The position numbers and the translations under genes were made by a program. Below, piece after piece: positions 46,613 to 55,559 of a stretch of 64,000 nt of DNA (position 1 is the first letter of the stretch; each line of letters starts with the position of its first letter). Source of the stretch: Ursus arctos. Lineage: Eukaryota; Chordata; Mammalia; Carnivora; Ursidae. The stretch is taken from NCBI RefSeq assembly GCF_023065955.2, contig NW_026622863.1:46544177-46608176 (forward strand). The letters run 5' to 3'. The notes beneath the pieces were generated by a model. That model ran no database searches and had not been told where the DNA came from. It saw only the letters and a program-made list of their open reading frames with translations.

Positions 46613-49600
46613 CTACACCTCACCCCGGGCATGCAGCATGAAGTGCCCATGCAGCTCCCCGAGGTTGTCGAAGGAATCCTCACACTCTGTACAGTGGTAG
46701 GTGCCCTCCTCCTCCTCGTCCTCGTCCTCCTCCCTCCCAGCCGGCCGGCCCTCCCCAGCCCGAGGCGGCTCCTCCTCTTCCTCCCCCAGGGCCCTGCCTT
46801 CAGGGGCTGGAGCTTCCTGGGGGGCTGTAGCAGGGCAGCAGAGCCGGCAAGGCGGGGTGCCTGGTGGGGCCTCCCCAAGGGGTGAGCGGCCACAGAGCTG
46901 GCAGGGCTGGGCTGGGGGGCCTGGGGGCTGGGCTGCACGGGGGGCCCGGCGGGATGGGCCCCCCCGGCCCCCCCCCAGGCGCTGCTTCACCTTGTAGCCG
47001 GGGTCATATTCGGGATCATCGGTGGCCTCCTCCTCCTCCTCCTCCTCATCTTCTTCCTCTTCGGAGTCTGGCTCGGAGAGAGTGTATTCAGAGTCAGAGG
47101 AATGCTCAGGGCCTGTAGGGGGATGGACCGGGAGAGACAGAGGCATCTGAGGACAGACGGCTCTGCCCCCTCCCTGAGCCTCGTTCAGACTCGCCACAGC
47201 ATGGAGGGGGCAGCCTGGACACAACCCTGCTGCTCCCCACAGACGGGTTCCGGTCGCATCGAACACGGCCTGGCACGCAGTTGGTGCTCAGCGCTAAGCA
47301 AATGGACGTCTTGCAAGAACCGCATGTTAGGGGTTTAATAGGGACAAAGCAGCCGTAATAAAAACAGTAACAATAACAGTGTTCTCTGCTATGTTAAGAA
47401 CCCTGTTCTTGGGGCACCTGGGTGGCTCAGCCGGTTAAGTGTCGGGCTTTTGATCTTGGCTCAGGTCTTGATCTCAGGGTCATGAATTGAGCCCCGCACC
47501 GGGGTCTGCACTCCGTGGGGAGTCCGCTTGATATTCTCTCTCCTTCTGCCCCTCCCCCCCCACTATGCACACATGTGTGCTCTCTCTCACATAAACACAT
47601 CTAAAAAAAAGGAAAAGAAAAAAGAACCCTGCTCTTATATATTAACCTACCGAAGGCTTATAACAACCCTTGGAGGGAAGCACTATTATTAACCCTAAGT
47701 GACAAATGGGAAACTGAGGTACAGAGCAGTTAGATGACTCACTCGCCTCCAGTCACACAGCTCTACCAGGGAAAGCTAAATATGGGTGATGACCTACACT
47801 GGGTCATTTAGGGAGACAAACAGGTCTTCAAGCAAATGAAAACACATATATGTGCTTCGTGTACGTGGTGTATATATACCTATACAGTTAAGTGAATTAA
47901 AGTATTTATTTGTAAAGATTTATTTACTTTTAGAGAGAGAGGGATCTCGTGACCCTGAGATCACGACCCGAGCTGAAACCATGAGTTGGGCGCTCAACTG
48001 ACTGCACCACCCAGGCACCCCTAAAAATTTTTTTTAATTTAATTTTATTTGAGAGAGAGAGTGCAGGAGCAGGGGAAAGGGGCAGAGGGAGAAGCAGACT
48101 CCCCGCTGAGCAGGGAGCCCCACGTGGGGCTAGATCCCAGGACCCCGGGATCATGACCTGAGCCAAAGGCAGACGTTTAACTGAATGAGCCACCCAGGCG
48201 CCCCCACTAAAATATTTGTAAGTACAGATATAGTACTGTGATTTCATGGGCATGCAGGACATGTTTAGGGCAAGTGTAGGTTAAAAAAGGAAAACAATTT
48301 GCAGTAGACGACGGAAGAGGGTGTCATCAGCAGTCATTATGGGGGGTGCACACAGAGCACTGGTCGGGGAGGAGGGAGGTGCCTACTGCAGGCGCCTGTC
48401 AGAAGCATCCCCTAGGATTGCCACAGCCTTGCCCAGCATCCGTCCCGGCCCCTCTTCCTCAATTTCCTCCAGCAGCCCAGAGGGGTCCTGTGACAACTGA
48501 GCCAACCACACTGGGCTCCTCGTGGCTCCTCAACCCCTCAGGCATGCATCTGCCACAGGGCCTTTGCTACCCTTTTTACAGATGGACTAAGGCTTGCTCC
48601 CTCCCCTCACCAAGTCTCTACTCAAGGGTCACCTTCTCAGGGACATCCTCACTACTCTGATCGGCAACCCTTCCCCAACACTCCCTATGCCCCTGACTCT
48701 GCTCTGTTTTTTCTCAACTTCCCGTATCCAACATCGACTTGTGTATTTATTGCCTGTCCCCCAGAGCAGGGACTTTGTCTGGTTCACTGCAGCGTCTCTA
48801 ACATCTAAACACCTTCTTTGTGCCTGGCATTCAAAGCAAACCTTTTCTGAGGCTTTCACATGTGCTGTTCCCTCTGCTGGGAATGTCTCACCCTGGTTTT
48901 CCCCATCATTCTTTAGGACCCAGTAGGAAGCCTCCCTCCTTGGTGAGGCTGTCCCAGATCTCCTCGTCCTAGGCAGCCACTCACTGTCTTTTGCCCTCCG
49001 GTTGTCCTCACCCTGAGCCCTGAGGGCTGTGCCTGTACAAAGCCCTTTCCTACCAGACCAGGGGGCAGACCTGCTCTGACTCACTGCTGGCTCCCTGGCA
49101 TCACCCAGCTCAGAACAGTAGGTGCTAAATGTTGGGTGAACGTTTCCGCCTGTGGTTCTCTCTCTCTCCTTGTTCCTGCCCCTGTCCTACTGTCTTTCTG
49201 CCATTTAACATGTTTCCTGAGGCCTTGCTGTAGGCTGCCCCCTCTCCGCCTGGTGACCTCCTACTCATCCTTCAGGCCCCAGCACAGGCTCTGTCCTCTA
49301 TGACGGTGGCTTCCTCCACCCCGGCTCCCGCTGGCCCGGCCTCTCCCCTGGTGACTGACCTAGAGGCTGCAGCCATCTGGGCCCCAGTATGTCTCCCCCG
49401 TCACACTAGGAACCCCTTGAGGGCAGGTCTGACTCATCTTGGGGTCCCCAACACTGCCCAGCCCAGGATGTGTGAGTCGAGTGCACAAGGGTGCCCCGAG
49501 ACCCTGATCTCCCTCCTTCCTCCAGGCCTTCGCCTCTGCCCTTCCCCCACCTGGCGACCTTTTCTTCTCCACTAGCAAACTCCTGCTCCTCTTTAAGGTC

Positions 49601-52200
49601 CCAGCTCACACGTCACCTTCTCTGTGAGGTCCTCCCTGACTCCTCAGATGGTTAGTGTCTCTCTCTGGTCTGGGAACCCTCTGCCCCTACCCACCCCCCC
49701 AAACCCCAATACATCCTGACCACCTGGGTAGTGACCTGGAGGCAGGGGACTCCTGGAGGGCAGGACCTGGGTCTGACCCATCTCCATGTCCCCAGCAATG
49801 CTGAGTCCCCAGTCAGCCTCAGCAGATATTTGCTGAATGGCTGCAAAACACAGAGGAAACCCCTCTGGCCTTGGGCCGGGGCCCCACCCCTCTTTCTCCT
49901 CCCACCTGACTTCACACCAGCTGCCTCCAGGGCCTTCAAGGCCCACTATGACTTCATGCGGTTGGCTTGGGAAAGGCCATCAGGTCATTGTCCACGGCAA
50001 CCAGGTCTTTTATATCCACTGGGATTTTAAGGACCACAAGCCCTTTTGCACCTACCATGCCTTCTCCGCCTACGAGATCCTCAAAGCCTGGCACGTCTCC
50101 AGCATCGATGTCCACAGTGCCTCCCAAGCCTCCTGCCTCCTTGAAGCCCTCGAAGTCCACAGTGCCTCCCAAGCCTCCTGCCTCCTTGAAGCCCACCAAA
50201 TCGGCAATGCCCAACAGCTCCTCAGTGCCCACCAAGCCATCAACGGCCCCCAACTCGGTCACAAGCCCAAGTAGTTCCAAGTCTACCAAGGGGGCAAGTA
50301 CAAAGACAGCCCCTTCTAAACAGCCCAGCAGCAAGTCCAGAGTCCAAAGCAGGGCAAGAACGCCCAGCAAGGCCAGTACTGACACTAGGGCCAGCAAAGT
50401 CAGCAAGGCCAGTGGGGTAAGACGCCACCAGCGGAGGGGCACACACAGCCGGGGCCGAACTCCTGACAGAAGGGGAAGCCGCAGCTCCAAGAGGTCACCC
50501 AGCAGGGCCAGCACTATGACCAGGATGAGAACTCATGGTGCCACACCAGGTGTACCCAACAGGGTGAGAACTCCTACTTCCCAGAAAAAACAGAGTAGGG
50601 GCAAGAGTTCCAGCCGGCCTAGAAACAACACCCGGGAAAGAAGTAAGAGCCAGCCTAGAAATATGAGCAGGGAGAAGAGTTACAGCCCACCAGGAGCCTC
50701 AGGCATGGGGAAGAGCTCTGGGCTGGCTATAACCCCAAGTAGGGCAAAGAGTTACAGCCCCACTAGAACGCCCTTCAGGGAGAAAGGTTACAGCCAGTCT
50801 CCATTAGCAGCGAGGAGGGTGAGGAGTTATAGTCAGATGATCACCCCTAGCAGGGAATGGAGTTACAGCCCAACTGAAGCAGCTAGCAGGGTCAAGAGTT
50901 ACAACCAGGACAGTGCACCCAGCAGGACCCGGAGTCATAGCCAGTCTAGCTCCCCTAGCAGGACCCAAAGTCACAGCTGGTCTAGCACCCCCAGCAGGAC
51001 CCAAAGTCACAGCCAGTCTAGAATGTCCAGAAGAGCAAGAAGTCGCAGTCAGAAGAGAGCCTACAGTAGGATGAGAAGTCACAGTTCGAAGAGAAATCAC
51101 AGTAGGGCAAGAAGTCGCACCCGGAAAGGAACTCCCAGTCAGACAAGAAGACATAGCCAATCCAGAACCCACAGCAAGGGAAAAAATTATCACCAATCTA
51201 GAACCCCCAGAAGGGAAAGAAGTCACAGCCAGTCTAGAAGCCCCAGCAAGGAGCGAGATCACAGACGATCTAGAACACCCAGCAAGGAGAGAGGTCACAG
51301 ACCATCTAGAACACCCAGCAAGGACAGAGATCACAGACCATCCAGAAGCCCCAGCAAGGAGAGAGATCACAGACCATCTAGAACACCCAGCAAGGAGAGA
51401 GGTCACAGACGATCTAGAACACCCAGCAAGGAGAGAGATCATAGACAATCTAGAAGCCCTAGCCAACAGAGAGGTGGCAGACGATCTAGAACCCCCAGTG
51501 AGGAGAGAGAGCACAGCCGATCTGGAACCTCCAGCAAAGAAAGAGATCACAGCCAATCTAGAACCTCTAGCAAGGAAAGAGATCACAGCCAAACCAGAAC
51601 CCCCAGAAAAGAGAAAGATCGCAGCCGATCCAGAACCCCTAGAAAAGAGAGAGATCATAATCAATGCAGAACCTTCAGAAAAGAGAGAGATCACAACCAA
51701 TCCAGAACCTTCAGAAAAGAAAGAGATTGGAGCCGATCCAGTACCCCCCAAGAGGAGAGAGATCACAACCTATCTAGAACCTCCAAGAGAGGTCACAGCC
51801 GATCCCGAACTCCCAGTGAGGACAGAGAGCACAGCCGATCTCAAACCCCCAACAAGGAGAGAGACCACAGCCGATCTAGAACATCCAGCAAGGAGAAAGA
51901 CCACAGCCGATCTAGAACCCCCAAGAAGGAGAGCAATCCTCGCCAATCTACAGCCCCCAGAAGTCTCAGCCGGAAGGATTCCACCAGCAGGGCGCACAGT
52001 CACAGTCAGAATGGAACACCTAGTGAGACAAGGGGCCACTCCCCCTCTAGATTTCTCAGTAGAGCCCCAGTTCCAAGCCAGGATGATATTCAAGGCAATG
52101 TCACCATCGCTAAGGCTGCCTCACCTGGAGAGAGGTCCTCATCGTCTTCTTCCAAGCTGGCATAGCCCCCAGTCTCAGCTGGCTCACGGGTCTCTGTCAT
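46613..52200 (-). CDS. ZNF428: ZNF428, acidic single-finger zinc-finger protein
   Basis: Two coding exons on the minus strand: 52125-52200 (MTETREPAETGGYASLEEDD ...) and 46613-47112, joined in phase 1, giving 191 residues; human is 188. The protein has an acidic E/D run (EEEEDEEEEEEE), a Cys-rich middle (CQLCGRSPLG ... CRLCCP), a second acidic run and one C2H2 finger at the C terminus (CTECEDSFDNLGELHGHFMLH) ending ARGEV. The 5 kb intron contains the plus-strand SRRM5 gene. The first coding exon lies antisense to the last SRRM5 codons and 3' UTR. A 5' non-coding exon probably ends at 55014 (GCCG|GTGAGTGT). Function is not established. The upstream frame through 47266 is intronic read-through and was not included. 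Confidence 0.95.
47410..47620 (+). mobile_element. can-SINE
   Basis: GGGGCACCTGGGTGGCTCAG head, GATCTCAGGGTCATGAATTG, ACATAAACACATC tail; in the ZNF428 intron. Confidence 0.92.
47914..48205 (-). mobile_element. Two adjacent reverse can-SINEs
   Basis: 47914-48021 is an internally deleted copy (GACCCTGAGATCACGACCCG, CACCCAGGCACCCC). 48022-48205 is full-length (GGGATCATGACCTGAGCC, CACCCAGGCGCCCCC). Confidence 0.92.
48400..49840 (+). repeat. Successive L2-type 3' ends upstream of SRRM5
   Basis: At least four repeats of the L2 3' pattern (CACAGGGCCTTTGCTACC, TCACATGTGCTGTTCCCTC, CCCTTGAGGGCAGGTCTGAC, TCCTGGAGGGCAGGACCTGG). No coding potential; may contain SRRM5 leader sequence. Confidence 0.6.
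50057..52165 (+). CDS. SRRM5: SRRM5, serine/arginine repetitive matrix protein 5
   Basis: Single-exon frame of 702 residues from ATG 50057 (TACCATGC, A at -3) to TAG 52163-52165; human is 715. The frame is open back to a stop at 49949-49951 with no earlier ATG, so 50057 is the best start. The N terminus has a 48-bp tandem duplication (STVPPKPPASLKPSK, then STVPPKPPASLKPTK). Basic/RS-rich text follows, with RTPS, SRGR and SYSP motifs. A run of about 20 twelve-residue units of the form SRTPSKERDHRP is at 51233-51946, and a poly-Ser tail (SSSSSSKLA) ends the protein. Low-complexity throughout with no folded domain. The RS dipeptides suggest a nuclear splicing-related role, but this is inference. 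It lies wholly inside the ZNF428 gene on the opposite strand. Confidence 0.93.
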   Translation: MPSPPTRSSKPGTSPASMSTVPPKPPASLKPSKSTVPPKPPASLKPTKSAMPNSSSVPTKPSTAPNSVTSPSSSKSTKGASTKTAPSKQPSSKSRVQSRARTPSKASTDTRASKVSKASGVRRHQRRGTHSRGRTPDRRGSRSSKRSPSRASTMTRMRTHGATPGVPNRVRTPTSQKKQSRGKSSSRPRNNTRERSKSQPRNMSREKSYSPPGASGMGKSSGLAITPSRAKSYSPTRTPFREKGYSQSPLAARRVRSYSQMITPSREWSYSPTEAASRVKSYNQDSAPSRTRSHSQSSSPSRTQSHSWSSTPSRTQSHSQSRMSRRARSRSQKRAYSRMRSHSSKRNHSRARSRTRKGTPSQTRRHSQSRTHSKGKNYHQSRTPRRERSHSQSRSPSKERDHRRSRTPSKERGHRPSRTPSKDRDHRPSRSPSKERDHRPSRTPSKERGHRRSRTPSKERDHRQSRSPSQQRGGRRSRTPSEEREHSRSGTSSKERDHSQSRTSSKERDHSQTRTPRKEKDRSRSRTPRKERDHNQCRTFRKERDHNQSRTFRKERDWSRSSTPQEERDHNLSRTSKRGHSRSRTPSEDREHSRSQTPNKERDHSRSRTSSKEKDHSRSRTPKKESNPRQSTAPRSLSRKDSTSRAHSHSQNGTPSETRGHSPSRFLSRAPVPSQDDIQGNVTIAKAASPGERSSSSSSKLA
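51233..51946 (+). repeat. SRRM5: In-frame 36-bp minisatellite of SRRM5, about 20 units
   Basis: Unit begins TCTAGAACACCCAGCAAGGA and is 36 bp, with one unit shortened by 6 bp (near 51776-51805). The multiple-of-three unit keeps all frames periodic. Confidence 0.92.
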
Positions 52201-52362
52201 GGCCAGGGGAGGGGACAGGAGACAGGAGCAGAGCAGCAGCTAGGCGGTGTCCCTCCCCGGCCAGCTCTTCACAGCCACACCTGGGTCACAAGTTCTCCAA
52301 TGCAGGATGTCGGCAGGTAGAGCGGGATGCTGGGCAGGGGAAGGAAAGGCCTGTGGTGACTC

Positions 52363-52368
52363 AATAAA
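52363..52368 (+). terminator. SRRM5: SRRM5 poly(A) signal (AATAAA)
   Basis: AATAAA 198 bp after the SRRM5 stop. Confidence 0.75.
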
Positions 52369-52379
52369 TTTTTACATAG

Positions 52380-54480
52380 CATCTGCCTCCCCAGGCCCAA
52401 CTGTGTGCTCAGTGCTAGGAGAAAGGAAAAGATAGCCCCAGCTCTTCTCTAGATCTTAATTTCCCCATCTGGGCAACAAAGCTGTCAGTGGCATGGGGAA
52501 GGGGAATATCGCAAATATTTAGCAGCAGGTATCAGCACGGGCACCAACCAGAACTGAGTGGAACATGGTCCTATGCCAGGAATTAACCCTTTAGTTGCTG
52601 GTTTGTGAGAAAGTCTGGGGCTGGGGGAGGGTCCAAAGTGGCAACTGGGGGTAGGGAATTCCTTGATGTAATGGTGATATATCAACGAGTCTAGAAAGAC
52701 TTCAATATTTAAATGAGTGGTATGACAGCACTAGTTTGTGTCAGCCCCAGTTCTATAACCTTGGCAAGGCGGTGTCTCGGTCTGAACCTTAAATCTGCCA
52801 TATTCTAGCTGTGTAGCTTCAAGCAAAGGACTTAACTTCTCTAGCCTCTTTCCTTCTCAGTACAAAAGGGCTCCCAGGGCTTAACCCATGTAGTCCTGAT
52901 AACTATGTTGAGAGATTATCACCTCCTTTGTACACGAGGAAACGAGGAAACGAGGAAACGGAGGCAGAGAGGATTAACAGATAGTTCAAGGTCACACCAA
53001 CTAGGTGGTGGGTGAACCAGGATCTGATGTTACCCTACCTCTCATAAAATGATCCCTTGGCTGAAAAAACTCTTTGAAGATTCAATGGGCTCATTCAATA
53101 TAAACTGCTGGTATGTGGCGGGTATGCCATTAATAGTGGCTGTTAATACTCCCACCCACAACCCTTACTATAAACCCCAGCCATTCCAGACTTCTCACCT
53201 CTCCCCGTGCACACCAGGACTTTTCACATCTGTGGGTCTTAGCAAATCCTACTATTGCTGTCTAAAATGTCCTCCTTTCCCCTTGTCTGTCTGGAGAACT
53301 CCTACTCACTCTCCAAAGCTCACCTCAAACACAAGAACCTCTGTACTTCTTCGAGCCCAAATACCATCTCTACTTCTTCCAAGAAGCCTTCTCTGACTCC
53401 TTTCTTTCCTATCCCTCTTCACCAATACCTTCCCGTGCATGTGTGTGCACACGCACATGGCAATTCTTTTGTCTTCCATTGCACTCCCTAGCAGTAAAGA
53501 GCCAGGAAGAGCAAGTTAGTGAAAGGGTTGGCAGCCTCAGTTACACTTCTTTATGCCAAGACTTGTGCTGGGTCCTGGGTATACAATGGTTGGGAAATAT
53601 ACAATCCCTTCAAAGCCTGGAAGTCAAGTTTAATGCTGGGAACTAAAGAAAAAAAAAATTAGAAGTGAAGCCTGGAGGAGACTGGGCCGTGGGGGTGCTG
53701 GTAGGAATGGCAGGGGAGCTTTCTAAAGACACCCAGGGATGCCTGGGTGGCTTAGTAGGTTGGGCGTCTACCTTCGGCTCGGGTTGTGGCCCCAAGGTCC
53801 TGGGATCGAGCCCTGCGTTGGGCTCCCTGCTCAGTGGGGGGATCTGCTTCTCCCTCTCCCTTTGCCCCTCTCCCCCGCCTGTGCTCTCTCTCTCAAATAA
53901 ATAAATTAAATCTTAAAAAAAAAATAAAGACACCTGAATCTGGGTTTTAAGGACAGGAGATTCATTACTGGCAGAGGAGAGTTGTCATAATACCCTATTG
54001 CTTGTAGGGTCCCATTTAATTTGGGAATTCTACTTTATGCTAGGATAAGTTTGCCAAATTTAGTAAATAAAAACAGACCATGCCTGGTTAAATTTTAATT
54101 TCAGATAAATAGAAAATCATTTAACATACATAGGTTCCATGCACTATTTTGGATAAACATTTCTAAAAGGTTATTTATCTGAAACTCAAATCTAACTGGA
54201 CGTTCTCTATGTTACTTGGCAACTACAGACTAGAAACAATCAGTACTTCCCATGAGATTACCCGGAGACATTGTTCACCAGTCCAGCCTATCTTCCCCCA
54301 AACCCACATCACACAAGGACCTTCCAGAGTATTCCAGATGTCAAGTGGAGACAAGTCCCTTTCCTACAACGACTATGGTGGCCATACTGGCTTCCACAAT
54401 TTTAAAGGGACACAAATGAGGGTCCCTCACTACCACAAGACGAACACTGTGCCAAGACCCCACCAAATCCTGAACCTACA
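52380..54480. repeat. ZNF428 5' intron, repeats
   Basis: MIR-like text at 52740-53120 (including GGAAACGAGGAAACGAGGAA). L2 3' end 53190-53640. can-SINE on the plus strand 53737-53928 (GATGCCTGGGTGGCTTAGTA to AAATAAATAAATTAAATC). AT-rich stretch 53930-54240 with nothing I can name. Confidence 0.65.
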
Positions 54481-54490
54481 GCAATCAACT

Positions 54491-54985
54491 CCCAAGATGC
54501 CTCGCGTGAACATAAGAGACACCCGTTCCCACAATGCTCCGGCAGGGAGGCCAGAGCAAAACCTTACACCGGACAATAAGGACCAGTCCCCACGATGCCC
54601 TAAGGGCAATTCTTCCCAGGATGCCTCGGGCCTATAACGACCACCTTCCAAGGTGTTCTGCGTCGAAGCACTCCAAGCTTCCAGGATGCTCAGCGCTAGG
54701 TGTGTGACAAAAGGGACCGGTTCCCCACAAGGAGCTAGGATAATGCTTCCCAGAATGCACTAGGCCCGTAACGACTAGAGGACCCACTCCCACAATGCCT
54801 CAGGGCTGAGCGTCCCGTTTCCCCAGGATGCCCCAGGGCGGCACGGAGCCGCGTTGGGGGAGAAAAGGGAGCCTGGGTCTCGCCCTCCGGCCATCACGGG
54901 CCAAGACGCCTGCCTGCTCGCCCCGGTGACGGGAGCCGTCACTCCCATCATGCAGCGGTGCCGTAGCGCCCGCTTCCCAGCATGC
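54491..54985 (+). promoter_or_regulatory. Array of ten STAF/ZNF143-like CCCANNATGC motifs
   Basis: Same-strand cores at 54491, 54528, 54589, 54615, 54680 (TCCAGGATGC), 54749, 54789, 54822, 54944 and 54976. Several have the TTCCCAGAATGC or TTCCCAGCATGCCCC form of the SBS/SPH element. They lie in the first intron of ZNF428, the last one 29 bp from its probable exon 1 donor. Confidence 0.6.
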
Positions 54986-55013
54986 CCCGCGCACCCCTAT
55001 CCCGGACACTCAC

Positions 55014-55300
55014 CGGCGCTAGCTGCCCCCGCTCTGGCTCGGCGGCGGCGGCTGCACGCCTGGGGTCTGCGCCTGCGCTGCAAGACGGGCAGGAGGGAGT
55101 GCAAAGCGGCGTGAAGAGCCTAGGGCGCTTGCGCGGCGAGATGGACCATTTCCGTCGCACGGTGGGAAGAGGGGCTCTCCGAGTCGGGCCGTCGACGAGG
55201 CCCGCGCAGGGGGTTCCGGGCTTTGCCCCTCGCTGTCCGGGTTTACTTGGTACAGTCCGCAGCTAAACGGAACATGAAACTGCAAGGCTTGCGCGTGCGT
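55014..55300 (-). other. ZNF428: Probable ZNF428 5' non-coding exon and CpG core promoter
   Basis: CpG-rich. Minus-strand donor GCCG|GTGAGTGT at 55013/55014 is close to consensus. The 5' limit is not visible. No ATG-initiated conserved frame recognised. Confidence 0.55.
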
Positions 55301-55390
55301 GAGCGAGCAGGAACGCGCGTTATAGAAAATGGGATGAGCTAGGGGATGGGAGCGCCAACTAGTCCTGGATCCTGGACCTGAGGCTTGCTT

Positions 55391-55542
55391 ATTTGCATAA
55401 TCTTAGTGAGGGACAATAGGAGCCCTACGGCGCTGAAAGAGTCATTTGCATATTCCCCGGAGAGGCCGGACTTCAGAACGCCGTGATTAGCATATGAGAG
55501 GGGCGGTGGCTGGGGGGGCGCTCCTGAACAAAGCGCATGCGC
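55391..55542. promoter_or_regulatory. Octamer cluster and NRF1 palindrome upstream of ZNF428
   Basis: ATTTGCAT at 55391-55398 and 55444-55451, ATTAGCAT at 55486-55493, then GCGCATGCGC at 55533-55542. Confidence 0.6.
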
Positions 55543-55559
55543 TGACGGATTGCGGACTA

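Noticed and set aside
50804..51766. 320-codon minus-strand frame antisense to SRRM5
   Set aside because: Exists only because the 36-bp SRRM5 repeat lacks stops in that frame; composition is periodic and there is no start context or splice signal.
54209..54637. 142-codon plus frame over the STAF-motif array
   Set aside because: No known domain; the recurrent CCCANNATGC DNA motif and promoter position explain the segment better than coding.
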